Of a stretch of 37,889 nt of DNA, positions 28,627 through 36,746 are shown piece by piece; positions within the stretch are counted from its first letter, which is position 1; each line of letters starts with the position of its first letter. The notes below the pieces were generated by a model, which saw only the letters and a list, made by a program, of their open reading frames with translations, was not told the DNA's origin and searched no databases. Origin of the DNA: Buchnera aphidicola (Melaphis rhois) (GTDB lineage Bacteria; Pseudomonadota; Gammaproteobacteria; Enterobacterales; Enterobacteriaceae); NCBI RefSeq assembly GCF_005080745.1, contig NZ_CP033004.1, positions 326,404-364,292 of the forward strand. Direction: 5' to 3'. The translations under genes were made by a program, and so were the position numbers.

Positions 28627-29307
28627 ATGAATACATCTAAAACTATTTTAGCATTTGATGCTTCAATTTCTGATTGTTCTGTATCTCTATTATATAAAAG
28701 TAATGTATACAGTAAAAATAAAAAGTGCGATAAAAATCAAACTCAATACATTTTACCAATGATTAAAACTATTCTAAACGTAAACTCTGTAAATTTAAGT
28801 GAAATAGACATCCTTACTATTTCTAAAGGTCCAGGTAGCTTTGTAGGGATAAGAACCACTATTGCTATAGCTCAAGGTTTGGCGCTTGGATTAAACATTC
28901 CAATATTTGCACTGTCTACTTCACGAATTATTGCAGAATACGCCTGGAATACATTTAAGTTGAATAAAATATTAGTAGTTCTAAAAATAAATAAAAGTAA
29001 GATATATTTAGCAAAATACACTAAAAATACAAGACAAAATTGGATTAAAAAACAATATGAAGGAATGTGTACTATCGAAGAAATAACCAAGATACTAAGT
29101 TCTTTAAAAAAAAATTGGATAATAATAGGAAATGTTTTAGAGTTATTTTCAAAAAATATTCTTAAAAAAAACTTGATATTAAAAAATATTAGTTCTTTAA
29201 AATCACAATTTATCATTTCTTTATATTTATCAAGCACACGTTATCAAAAACACAAATCTTATTTTGACATATCTCCAATTTATTTTCCAAAAGAAGTAAA
29301 TTCATAA
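28627..29307 (+). CDS. tsaB: tRNA threonylcarbamoyladenosine biosynthesis protein TsaB
   Basis: TsaB is the inactive-kinase-fold partner of TsaD in the complex that adds the t6A modification at position 37 of ANN-decoding tRNAs. It has 226 residues against 231 in E. coli. Motifs seen are ILAFDASISDCSVSL at the N-terminus, the HTQ-like KNQTQYILPMI, and the family block SKGPGSFVGIRTTIAIAQGLALG (67-89). The C-terminal half is diverged and Lys/Asn-rich but ends in the usual P-YFP (SPIYFPKEV) form. No clear Shine-Dalgarno precedes the ATG. A run of nine A lies at 29107-29115, in frame. It converges with minE across a strong terminator. Confidence 0.94.
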   Translation: MNTSKTILAFDASISDCSVSLLYKSNVYSKNKKCDKNQTQYILPMIKTILNVNSVNLSEIDILTISKGPGSFVGIRTTIAIAQGLALGLNIPIFALSTSRIIAEYAWNTFKLNKILVVLKINKSKIYLAKYTKNTRQNWIKKQYEGMCTIEEITKILSSLKKNWIIIGNVLELFSKNILKKNLILKNISSLKSQFIISLYLSSTRYQKHKSYFDISPIYFPKEVNS

Positions 29308-29362
29308 ACATATTCTTATGATTCTCAACTAAAATATTTAATCTTTAAGTTTATTTATCTAG

Positions 29363-29401
29363 AATCAAGATTTTGGATTAATAAATGTCAAAATCTTGAT
29401 T
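29363..29401. terminator. Strong bidirectional terminator between tsaB and minE
   Basis: AATCAAGATTTTG (29363-29375) and CAAAATCTTGATT (29389-29401) are perfect 13-nt inverted repeats with a 13-nt loop, placed between two convergent genes. Downstream on the plus strand comes AATATTTTATC. It would end tsaB transcription from one side and minCDE from the other. Confidence 0.85.
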
Positions 29402-29441
29402 AATATTTTATCATGAATAACTTAGTATTCCTAAATTTATT

Positions 29442-29693
29442 CTATTCAGGAATAGTCACATTTAATTCTAATATAGATATGTCGTTTCCTTTTTGATCTA
29501 ATTGAACAGAAATCATATTTGGATCTACTTTAACGTATTTACAAATTACTCGTAAAATTTCTTGTTTTAATTCGGGTAAATAATTTGGTTCATTATCTTT
29601 TTTTCTTCGTTCAGCAACAATAATTTGTAATCTCTCTTTTGCTACATTAGCAGTACTTTTCTTTCGAGATAAAAAAAAGTCTAACAAAGCCAT
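29442..29693 (-). CDS. minE: Cell division topological specificity factor MinE
   Basis: MinE stimulates the MinD ATPase and drives the pole-to-pole Min oscillation that keeps the Z-ring at midcell. It has 83 residues against 88 in E. coli; five C-terminal residues are missing. The N-terminal membrane-targeting and MinD-binding part ([20 protein letters not shown], 1-20) and the dimerisation domain ([29 protein letters not shown]) are kept. Its ATG lies 3 nt after the minD stop, so translation is probably coupled. It is the last gene of minC-minD-minE. Confidence 0.97.
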   Translation of the reverse strand: MALLDFFLSRKKSTANVAKERLQIIVAERRKKDNEPNYLPELKQEILRVICKYVKVDPNMISVQLDQKGNDISILELNVTIPE

Positions 29694-29696
29694 GTT

Positions 29697-30509
29697 TTAT
29701 CTCCTAAATAATCGTTTTAAAAAACTTTTTTTTTCTTCTTTAAGAAACCGAAAAGGAATATTATTTCCAAGTAAACGATCTACGGTATCATGATAGGCTT
29801 GTCCAGCATGAGAATTCAAATTTAATATTACAGGAATTCCTTGATTAGATGATTTTAGTACAGAACAATCTTCAGGAATGACCCCAATTAATGGTATTCT
29901 CAAAATATCTAAAACATCTTGTGTACTTAACATCTCTCCTTTGTTCACTCTAATTGGATTATATCGGGTTAACAATAAATGTTCTTTTATAGGTTTACAG
30001 TTGTTCTTCGCTCTTTCAGATTTAGAAGAAATAATACCTAATATACGATCAGAATCTCTTATAGAAGATATTTCAGGGTTTGTAGTAATAATCGCTTCAT
30101 CTGCAAAATATATAGCTAAAATTGCTCCAGATTCTATTCCCGCTGGTGAATCACAAATAATAATATCAAAATTCATTGCAATTAACTCTTGAAAAACATT
30201 ATTAATACCTAATTTTGTCAACGAATTTTTATCTTTAGTCTGAGATGCTGGCAGAATAAACAAGTTATCCGTTCTTTTATCTTTGATTAAAGCTTGATTT
30301 AAATTTGCATCTCCGTTAATTACATTTACAAAATCATATACTACTCTACGTTCACATCCCATAATTAAATCTAAATTGCGCAATCCTATATCAAAATCAA
30401 TTACTATTGTTTTTTGTCCTTTTTGTGCAAAACCTGTTGCTAAAGCTGCACTAGAAGTAGTTTTTCCTACACCTCCTTTACCTGAAGTTACTACAATAAT
30501 ACGAGTCAT
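29697..30509 (-). CDS. minD: Septum site-determining ATPase MinD
   Basis: MinD is a membrane-bound ParA-type ATPase that carries MinC to the membrane and oscillates with MinE. It has 270 residues, the same as E. coli. The deviant Walker A motif is SGKGGVGKTTSS (9-20), with both lysines. IDFDIGLRNLDLIMG and CDSPAGIESGA (Walker B) follow. The C-terminal amphipathic membrane helix is FLKRLFRR (E. coli FLKRLFGG). The start is the ATG at 30509 (MTRIIVVTSGKGG), with AGGA 7 nt upstream; the in-frame GTG two codons earlier overlaps this ribosome site and is rejected. The gap to minC is 20 nt. Confidence 0.98.
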   Translation of the reverse strand: MTRIIVVTSGKGGVGKTTSSAALATGFAQKGQKTIVIDFDIGLRNLDLIMGCERRVVYDFVNVINGDANLNQALIKDKRTDNLFILPASQTKDKNSLTKLGINNVFQELIAMNFDIIICDSPAGIESGAILAIYFADEAIITTNPEISSIRDSDRILGIISSKSERAKNNCKPIKEHLLLTRYNPIRVNKGEMLSTQDVLDILRIPLIGVIPEDCSVLKSSNQGIPVILNLNSHAGQAYHDTVDRLLGNNIPFRFLKEEKKSFLKRLFRR

Positions 30510-30529
30510 AAACACATCCTGAATAATTT

Positions 30530-31231
30530 TTAATTAAGTTTTAAAATATTTAATTTCTTGTTCTTGATATAGATTTTAACACTGTTTCCTATGCAATCTG
30601 GAGAAATTTGATCGCTTAACAAATATTCTCCTGAAATAGAAATTAGCTCGGCAAAAAACTTCATGCAAAATATTTGACACGTAATATCTCCTTTAGCACC
30701 TGCTAAGACTCTTCCTCTCATACTTCCATAAATATGAACATTACCATCGGCTATTATTTCTGCTCCTGAATTAACGTTATTTGTAACGATAATGTCTGAA
30801 TTATTAGCGTAAATCTTTTGTCCAGATCTAATAGGAAAATCAATAATTTTAGTTTTTTTATTATTTTTTGAAATAACGGATACATTATTAAACCGATATT
30901 TATTTAAAAAGCTAAATGACTTAGTTTCTTCTGATAAAACAAGTAATCCAGATTTTATAATTATGTTTTTTAAAACATTGTTGTAACAACCACTCACTCC
31001 GATAATGTGAAAATTAAATGAAATAATTAATTTTATTATATTATTCCAATTGTTTATATTAGATAATTTTTTTATGTCAATAACTATTGGTAAATCTTTA
31101 AAAAAGTTAGGAGACATATTAAATTTTTTATTTAATTCTTTACATATTACTGAGATTGAATCAGTTTTTAAATAAAGAACTAATATTTTGAAAACACTTT
31201 CTTTTAATTCAATTGGAAAAATTTTTATCAT
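30530..31231 (-). CDS. minC: Septum site-determining protein MinC
   Basis: MinC blocks FtsZ polymerisation away from midcell. It has 233 residues against 231 in E. coli. The N-terminal FtsZ-inhibiting domain (about 1-110) is strongly diverged. The C-terminal beta-helix domain, which dimerises and binds MinD, is clear from about residue 135: RSGQKIYANNSDIIVT, GAEIIADGNVHIYGSMRGR, LAGAKGD, QIFCMKFFAELISISGEYLLSDQI. It is first in the minus-strand operon minC-minD-minE. No convincing Shine-Dalgarno lies before its ATG. Confidence 0.96.
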   Translation of the reverse strand: MIKIFPIELKESVFKILVLYLKTDSISVICKELNKKFNMSPNFFKDLPIVIDIKKLSNINNWNNIIKLIISFNFHIIGVSGCYNNVLKNIIIKSGLLVLSEETKSFSFLNKYRFNNVSVISKNNKKTKIIDFPIRSGQKIYANNSDIIVTNNVNSGAEIIADGNVHIYGSMRGRVLAGAKGDITCQIFCMKFFAELISISGEYLLSDQISPDCIGNSVKIYIKNKKLNILKLN

Positions 31232-31564
31232 TTTAAATGCTTGTAAGTGATGGGAATATTTAACTATTATATATTAGAACGTTACATATTATGCTTTATT
31301 ATATTAACATAACTATTTTATATACATAATTAAAATGATGCGATTTAAAAAATAGCTATATTATATAAACAATAATACATAGTTTAAAAAAGTTATTTTA
31401 AACAAAAATTATTAAAATTATTTTATAATTTTAAATCTTTTTATTCAAAAGTGTATGCTGATTTTATTTTATAAACAGAAAAACGTACTAATTAAGAAAA
31501 TGTTGCTCTATCAAGTATAATAATCCAATTTATAGTTGTAGTATTATAAAATTAATAAAAATAT
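31232..31564. other. 333-nt divergent spacer minC/rsmC
   Basis: No gene, RNA or repeat can be supported. It must contain the minCDE promoter on one strand and the rsmC promoter on the other, but the AT content gives too many -10-like hexamers to choose from. The upstream part of rsmC that is out of frame with the rest starts at 31565 and is not part of this spacer. Confidence 0.55.
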
Positions 31565-32577
31565 ATGACAAATACAAATAAACTTGTTTTAAGAAATATA
31601 CATTTATTTTTAAAAAAAAAATTTTTATATTAGGAAATATATACGATGAGTTTTGTTTGGATAAGTTAAATAGAGATACAATAATATGTACTCAAAAATT
31701 TGATCATTGGATAAGTTTAAAAAAGAAAACAAAACATAAAGTGAAATTTGTTTTATTAGAGAAAAAAGAAACAATTCTAAATTCTGATGTAATACTATAT
31801 TTTTGGCCAAATAGTAAAATTGAAGCTATATTCCATTTAAAATATATATTTTCTATATTATCTGAAAAACATTCTATCTTTTTAATTGGAGAAAAAAACA
31901 GTGGAATAAATACTGCGCAATCTTTATTAAAAAAATGGATACAACTAAAAAAAATAGACTCTGCAAAGCATTGTTTTCTTTTTGAAGGAAAAATAATATT
32001 AAAACCTAAATTTCGATTTAATACTTTTATACACAACAATATATGGAATAAAATCAATATCAATACCATTCCAGGGATTTTTAGTTATAATAAAGTTGAT
32101 ATCGGCTCTCAATTATTAATATCAACGTTTACTAAATCGATAAGAGGAAATGTACTAGATATAGGATGTGGTTCAGGAGTTTTGTCAGCATCACTAATGA
32201 AATATTCAAACTATATTACACTAACATTAGTCGATATAAATATAGCAGCATTAAGATCCAGTGAATTAACTTTGAAAGCAAATAATATTATAGGAAATAT
32301 ATACCCTAGTAATATCTATTCTAACATTAATGAAAAATTTGATTTAATTATTTCAAATCCTCCTATACACAAAAATTTTAAGATAAACTTAAATTATATA
32401 AAAGAAATAATTAAAAATTCGGTAAAATACTTGACAAAAAAAGGTGAAATAAGAATTGTAATTAATTCAAGCATATCTTGTCACAAAATTTTTAAATATA
32501 CCTTTTCAAAATATAATATATTAAATGAAAATAACAATTTTAAAGTATATCAAGCATACAAAAGATACAAAAATTAA
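31565..32577 (+). CDS. rsmC: 16S rRNA m2G1207 methyltransferase RsmC, N-terminus offset by a -1 frameshift
   Basis: RsmC uses SAM to methylate G1207 of 16S rRNA in the 30S subunit. The continuous frame 31657-32577 starts only at a TTG and lacks the conserved first 31 residues. These are found upstream in another frame: ATG at 31565 gives NKLVLRNIHLFLKKK, matching E. coli EVLLRHSDDFEQS, and the main frame already reads ILGNIYDEFCLDKL before the TTG, matching FAGDLQDDLPARL. The two frames meet in ten A (31612-31621); one extra A joins them into about 337 residues (E. coli 343). Unshifted, the ATG yields only 22 residues. The catalytic domain is intact: SAM motif LDIGCGSG (near 198-205) and ISNPPIH (near 263-269) in joined numbering. 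The frames and similarity are seen; rescue by slippage is inference. Alternatives are a sequencing error in the homopolymer or a gene starting to decay. Confidence 0.85.
31612..31621 (+). other. Ten-A slippage tract in rsmC
   Basis: The run of ten A separates the conserved N-terminal frame of rsmC from the main frame. Slippage of RNA polymerase to eleven A, or a -1 ribosomal shift, would restore the full protein. Frameshifted genes rescued at poly(A) tracts have been described for insect endosymbionts including Buchnera. Confidence 0.7.
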
Positions 32578-32595
32578 ATTAAATCAATTAAATTG

Positions 32596-32679
32596 TACCC
32601 AGAGCGGGAATCGAACCCGCAAAGCTATTCAGCCGAGGGATTTTAAATCCCTTGTGTTTACCAATTTCACCATCTGGGC
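32596..32679 (-). tRNA. leuZ: tRNA-Leu (UAA)
   Basis: The minus-strand sequence folds into an 84-nt class II tRNA with acceptor GCCCAGA/TCTGGGT (G1-U72 as in E. coli leuZ) and discriminator A. The anticodon arm AGGGATTTAAAATCCCT has anticodon UAA. The long variable arm (CGGCTGAATAGCTTTG) and T-arm GCGGGTTCGATTCCCGC follow. It closely matches E. coli leuZ. No CCA is encoded: the next bases are CAA. It lies 26 nt after tRNA-Cys on the same strand, probably in one transcript. Confidence 0.96.
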
Positions 32680-32705
32680 ATATAATTTTATAACGTGTTT
32701 AAAAT

Positions 32706-32777
32706 AGGCGCATCCCGGAATCGAACCGGGCTAATACGGATTTGCAATCCGCTACATAACCAATCTGTCAACGCGCC
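32706..32777 (-). tRNA. cysT: tRNA-Cys (GCA)
   Basis: The minus-strand sequence gives acceptor GGCGCGT/ATGCGCC with discriminator U, which CysRS requires. The D-arm region TGACAGATTGGTTATGTAGC, anticodon arm GGATTGCAAATCC with anticodon GCA, and T-arm CCCGGTTCGATTCCGGG all match E. coli cysT closely. CCA is not encoded. In E. coli the transcript is glyW-cysT-leuZ; glyW is absent upstream here, and a promoter sits directly in front of this gene. Confidence 0.96.
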
Positions 32778-32787
32778 ACTAGATCGA

Positions 32788-32816
32788 ATTTTAGCAATAT
32801 TTATTAATAATTACAA
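32788..32816 (-). promoter_or_regulatory. Sigma-70 type promoter of cysT-leuZ
   Basis: On the minus strand, TTGTAA (-35, plus-strand 32811-32816) and TAAAAT (-10, 32788-32793) are separated by exactly 17 nt, and the -10 has an extended TGC in front. Transcription would start about 4 nt before the tRNA-Cys 5' end. The spacing and position make this the best promoter in the window; it has not been tested. Confidence 0.6.
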
Positions 32817-32891
32817 GTATTTTAATATTAATTAATGTTTACATATGTATTCCAATAAATAATAAATAATTTTATTATATAAAATAATTTC

Positions 32892-32920
32892 TTTTAAACT
32901 ACTGACAAATACAGTATACT
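32892..32920 (+). promoter_or_regulatory. Possible promoter of tRNA-Ser
   Basis: TATACT (32915-32920) is a good -10 hexamer about 31 nt before the tRNA; a -35 at 17-nt spacing would be TTTTAA (32892-32897), only three of six matches. CTGACA (32902-32907) is a better -35 hexamer but has no -10 at proper spacing. This is tentative. Confidence 0.3.
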
Positions 32921-32951
32921 TATTCGTACTAAAATACATCACTATCGTAAT

Positions 32952-33036
32952 GGAGGAATGGCCGAGTGGTTTAAGGCAGCGGTCTTGAAAACCGCCGATG
33001 AGAAATCATCCGAGAGTTCGAATCCCTCTTCCTCCA
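32952..33036 (+). tRNA. serT: tRNA-Ser (UGA)
   Basis: An 85-nt class II tRNA with acceptor GGAGGAA/TTCCTCC, D-arm GCCGAGTGGTTTAAGGC, anticodon arm GCGGTCTTGAAAACCGC with anticodon UGA, long variable arm GATGAGAAATCATC and T-arm GAGAGTTCGAATCCCTC. It matches E. coli serT. The position after the acceptor is A, whereas E. coli tRNA-Ser genes have G73. No CCA is encoded (AAAAT follows). It ends 14 nt before the 3' end of murJ on the opposite strand. Confidence 0.97.
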
Positions 33037-33050
33037 AAATATTTAAAAAT

Positions 33051-34595
33051 TTATTTATGTTTAGATATAAAAAATGAAAAATTGGATAGTCTAAAACCTA
33101 ATAAGAAAAGTGTTAATAGATATAAAATTCCAGATAAAATACAAATAAACACTAGTTGACATGATTTAAATAGTATTGTTCCTACATTCCATTTAGTAAA
33201 TATGTTTATACTTAAATACAAAAAACTAGTCATAATTAATGCAGCAATAAAAATTTTAAATAAAAAAACAAACCAACCAGGTTCAGGAAAAAAAATTTTT
33301 TTATTAAATAAGAACCAATATAATAAAATAAAGTTAATCCATGCAGCGAAACTGATCGAAAGTGAAAAACTATTATGTCGAAAGTAAGGTAAAAAGATAA
33401 AGTTCATCAATTGCGTTATTATTAAAATGAAAATAGAAATTACTCCAGGACTGTAAAAATCCTTATTTGAATAAAAACCAGGCAATATAATTTTTATTAA
33501 AATTAATGGAATTAATCCTACTGAATACAGAACTAAAATATTTTTAGTCATAATAACGTCAAAATCGGAAAAGTTTCCATATTGAAATAAAACAATAATT
33601 ATTGTCTTTGACAAAATAGCTAACGAAAAAGAACAAGGAATAGATACTAAACATCCAATTTTAAGTGCCCAATTTAATAATTTAGAATACTCATCCTTAT
33701 TTAGATTATTCATACTATTAGATAATAGAGGTAGAATCAAAGTCCCTAAAGATACTCCAAAAATACCAGAAATAAATTCAACTAATCTATCGGAATAATA
33801 TATCCATGACATAGATCCAGTAACCAAAAACGAGGCAAAAATAGTATTTAAAATTACCGAAATTTGGCTGGTAGAAACTCCGATAATAATTGTGTTCATC
33901 TTGTTTAAAATTTTTCGAAATCCAATATTATTTATGTTTAATTTAGGGAGAACTAACATATTAATTTTTTTTAAAAATGGAATTTGATAAATAAATTGAA
34001 TGAATCCGCCTGATAAAACTGCCCAAGCTAAAGAAAAAATAGATGTTTCGAAATATGAAGAAAAAAACAATATAAAAAGTATCATATTTATATTTAATAA
34101 AACAGGAGAAAAAGAAGGTATAAAAAAATAATTCCAAGAATTGAGAATAGATCCTACTAACGACCCTAAAGAAATAAAAAATATATAAGGAAATACTATT
34201 CGTAATAATTCTATTGTTAAAGATAATTCGTATGAACGTGCACTGATCCCAGGAGCGATTATTGAAATTATTTGAGGCGAATAATAAACTCCTAAAATTG
34301 TAAAAATTCCTAAAAGTACAATCATAAATCCCAATATATTAGAAATAAAATTTTGTACTAGTTTTATATTATTAAAATTTTTATATTTTAGTAAAGTAGG
34401 AATAAATATTTGAGAAAAAAAACCTTCTGCGAAAATTCTACGAAATAAATTAGGTATTCTAAAAGCTAAAAAAAAAGAATCTGTTAAACCTGAAGCTCCA
34501 AATGTATATGCGATTAATACATCTCGTATAAGTCCTAATATTCTAGAAACAAAAGTCATAATACTTAATGATATCAGCGATCTCAAAATATTCAC
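33051..34595 (-). CDS. murJ: Lipid II flippase MurJ (MviN)
   Basis: MurJ moves the peptidoglycan precursor lipid II across the inner membrane. It has 514 residues against 511 in E. coli and is hydrophobic throughout, consistent with 14 membrane helices of the MOP fold. The N-terminus SRILGLIRDVLIAYTFGASGLTDSFFLAFRIPNLFRRIFAEG region (18-59) is the most conserved part and includes the arginines lining the central cavity. Later blocks are GALVGS-like GSLVGSILNS and FGVSLGTLILPLLS. The start is GTG at 34595, with AAAGG about 9 nt upstream. Its presence implies that a peptidoglycan pathway is still running, consistent with Pal and MepM in this window. In E. coli it lies next to flgN-flgM-flgA; here pyrC is between murJ and flgA. 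Confidence 0.95.
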   Translation of the reverse strand: MNILRSLISLSIMTFVSRILGLIRDVLIAYTFGASGLTDSFFLAFRIPNLFRRIFAEGFFSQIFIPTLLKYKNFNNIKLVQNFISNILGFMIVLLGIFTILGVYYSPQIISIIAPGISARSYELSLTIELLRIVFPYIFFISLGSLVGSILNSWNYFFIPSFSPVLLNINMILFILFFSSYFETSIFSLAWAVLSGGFIQFIYQIPFLKKINMLVLPKLNINNIGFRKILNKMNTIIIGVSTSQISVILNTIFASFLVTGSMSWIYYSDRLVEFISGIFGVSLGTLILPLLSNSMNNLNKDEYSKLLNWALKIGCLVSIPCSFSLAILSKTIIIVLFQYGNFSDFDVIMTKNILVLYSVGLIPLILIKIILPGFYSNKDFYSPGVISIFILIITQLMNFIFLPYFRHNSFSLSISFAAWINFILLYWFLFNKKIFFPEPGWFVFLFKIFIAALIMTSFLYLSINIFTKWNVGTILFKSCQLVFICILSGILYLLTLFLLGFRLSNFSFFISKHK

Positions 34596-34786
34596 GATAC
34601 ACTACCTTTTTTACCATTTATAATATAGACTCAAAAAAGTAATTAATTTATTTTAAATAATAATCTAAACTACCGAAATAATCTTAAAGCCTTAAATTTA
34701 TTACAATACATTAATATAACTATTATTAACTGCATTACTATTTTAAACATTCATCAGTGCTCAAACTATTTTAAAATAGGTATTTA

Positions 34787-35827
34787 ATGATTAAAATTAA
34801 ACAATTTACTATAATAAAACCAGATGATTGGCATGTTCATTTTAGAAATGGTAAAATATTAAAAACCATAGTGAAATACACGAGTAATTTTTATGAAAGG
34901 GCTATGGTCATGCCTAACTTAAGTTCTCCTATTATTACTATAAAATCTGCTAAAAAATATAAAAAAAACATTTTAAATGCACTAAAAAAAAATTCAACTT
35001 TTACGCCATTAATGACATGTTATTTAACTATAGATACCGATCCTGACGATATTGAATACGCTTTTTACGAAAAAATATTTTTTGCTGCTAAATTATATCC
35101 AAAAAATAGCACTAGTTACTCTAAATTTGGAATTAAAAAAATTAAAACTATTACTAACGTTTTAGAACGCATGCAAAAGATAGGTATGCCATTATTAGTT
35201 CATGGAGAAATAGTTGATAAAAATATGGATATATTTGATAGAGAAAAATTTTTTATTGATAAAATTTTAATTAAATTGCGAAAAGATTTTCCTGAACTAA
35301 AAATTGTATTAGAACATATAAGTACTAAAGAAGCAGTAGACTATATACAATCTGTTAAAAAAAACTTAGGAGCAACAATTACTCCTCATCATTTAATGTA
35401 TAATAGAAACGACATGTTATCAAATGGAATTCGACCACATTTATATTGCCTTCCAATATTAAAATCCAAAACACATCAAGAAGCTCTGAGAAAAGCAATA
35501 TCTAGCGGAAATAAGAAATTCTTCTTAGGTACTGATAGCGCACCACACTATTACTATAATAAAGAAAGTCACTGCGGATCAGCTGGAATTTTTAATTCGT
35601 TGTCATCATTATCTATATACGCAGAAATATTTGAAAAAATGCATGCTTTAAATCATTTTGAATCTTTTTGTTCTAGAAATGGTGCCTTATTTTACTCATT
35701 ACCTGAGAACAAGAACACTATTACATTTATCCGAAAAAGTTGGAAAATTCCAGATAAAATATTTGTTGGAGAAAAAATCATTATTCCATTTTTAGCAGGA
35801 AAAATGGTAAAATGGACAATAGAATAA
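34787..35827 (+). CDS. pyrC: Dihydroorotase
   Basis: It cyclises carbamoyl aspartate to dihydroorotate in pyrimidine synthesis. It has 346 residues against 348 in E. coli and is a type II zinc amidohydrolase. The metal and catalytic residues are complete: DDWHVHFR (His16, His18), the carboxylated Lys102 in AAKLYP, His139 in LLVHGE, His177 in LEHIS and Asp250 in FLGTDSAPH. The substrate loop region NSLSSLSIYAE and C-terminal VPFLAG-like IPFLAGKMVKW are kept. TAGG lies 6 nt before the ATG. The stop is only 2 nt from the flgA stop on the opposite strand, leaving no room for a terminator. Confidence 0.97.
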   Translation: MIKIKQFTIIKPDDWHVHFRNGKILKTIVKYTSNFYERAMVMPNLSSPIITIKSAKKYKKNILNALKKNSTFTPLMTCYLTIDTDPDDIEYAFYEKIFFAAKLYPKNSTSYSKFGIKKIKTITNVLERMQKIGMPLLVHGEIVDKNMDIFDREKFFIDKILIKLRKDFPELKIVLEHISTKEAVDYIQSVKKNLGATITPHHLMYNRNDMLSNGIRPHLYCLPILKSKTHQEALRKAISSGNKKFFLGTDSAPHYYYNKESHCGSAGIFNSLSSLSIYAEIFEKMHALNHFESFCSRNGALFYSLPENKNTITFIRKSWKIPDKIFVGEKIIIPFLAGKMVKWTIE

Positions 35828-35829
35828 AA

Positions 35830-36495
35830 TTATGAATAAATAACAACAGTATTTTTATTACTCGCTATTCCAGATACTATTTTACCGTTGTCCAGTTTTA
35901 CTTTTACTAATTGATTTTTATACGCGTTATTAATTGCTAATCCTTCTGATATAATTGTAAAACCTATATTAGTAATAATAATTGATACTCTTTCATTTTT
36001 TGTAATTAAAAAAACAGGACGTAATAAATCTTGAGTTATTATGTCATTTTTTTTAATATCTTTTAAACTTACCAAGTTTAATACTTGTTTTTTTATAACA
36101 TACGAATCTAATGGAAATTGATCTAAATATCCATATTTGACAAATATATCTGTATTAACTAATTTTTTACCTTTTTTAATATTTCGAGAAGCTATTACAT
36201 ATTCTCCTTTGAATTTAACTCGAACTTGAACAAATTGATAATGTTGTCCGCAAATAACTTTAATATTCATTAATCCTGAAGGCTTAATAGTATCTACGAG
36301 AACGAATTTAAAATTTTTACAAGTTGGCCATTTCTTAAATAGAACATTTCTATACAAAATAATACTCATATTCTTAAAATAAGGAGCATTATTTTTTTTT
36401 AAAAAATGAACAAGTTGTTCTTGAAAAGTACTTGCGTTCACTTTAAAAGTAATTAAAAGTAAAAAAAGTGATAAAATGTATATTTTTGATATCAT
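35830..36495 (-). CDS. flgA: Flagellar basal body P-ring assembly protein FlgA
   Basis: FlgA is a periplasmic chaperone for P-ring (FlgI) assembly. It has 221 residues against 219 in E. coli. A Sec signal peptide covers about 1-21 (hydrophobic ILSLFLLLITF, likely cleavage after VNA). The SAF domain starts around residue 105 (YVIASRNIKKGKKLVNTDI), and the C-terminal part has SIIITNIGFTIISEGLAINNAYKNQLVKVK and the SGxVxxxxxV form SGIASNKNTVVIY. In E. coli flgM and flgN follow flgA; here the gene ends against pyrC, so the anti-sigma factor FlgM and chaperone FlgN are absent from this place. It is divergent from flgB across 251 nt, as in E. coli. Confidence 0.92.
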   Translation of the reverse strand: MISKIYILSLFLLLITFKVNASTFQEQLVHFLKKNNAPYFKNMSIILYRNVLFKKWPTCKNFKFVLVDTIKPSGLMNIKVICGQHYQFVQVRVKFKGEYVIASRNIKKGKKLVNTDIFVKYGYLDQFPLDSYVIKKQVLNLVSLKDIKKNDIITQDLLRPVFLITKNERVSIIITNIGFTIISEGLAINNAYKNQLVKVKLDNGKIVSGIASNKNTVVIYS

Positions 36496-36746
36496 ATATT
36501 TCTATTATAATGTAATTTAAAGTAAACTTAAATTACGTATATTTTTTTATAAAAATGTATTATTATACATAAAATTTATCATAAATATTCGTATCAAGTA
36601 TACAAAATATTATTTTTAAATTGATTTTTAGTATAAATATTTAATATAAAGCAAATAATCTATAACATAATTCAAGGCGTTATTATATACTTTTCAAATA
36701 GAAAATAATATTAATTATATTAACTTCATAATATGTAGATAAAATA

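Noticed and set aside
31657..32577. rsmC starting at TTG 31657 as the natural start
   Set aside because: Family-like sequence continues upstream of the TTG in the same frame and then in the frame of the ATG at 31565, so this start would cut off conserved residues.
32525..32707. Small plus-strand open frame after rsmC
   Set aside because: It overlaps the end of rsmC and runs through the antisense of tRNA-Leu; it has no ribosome site or known similarity.
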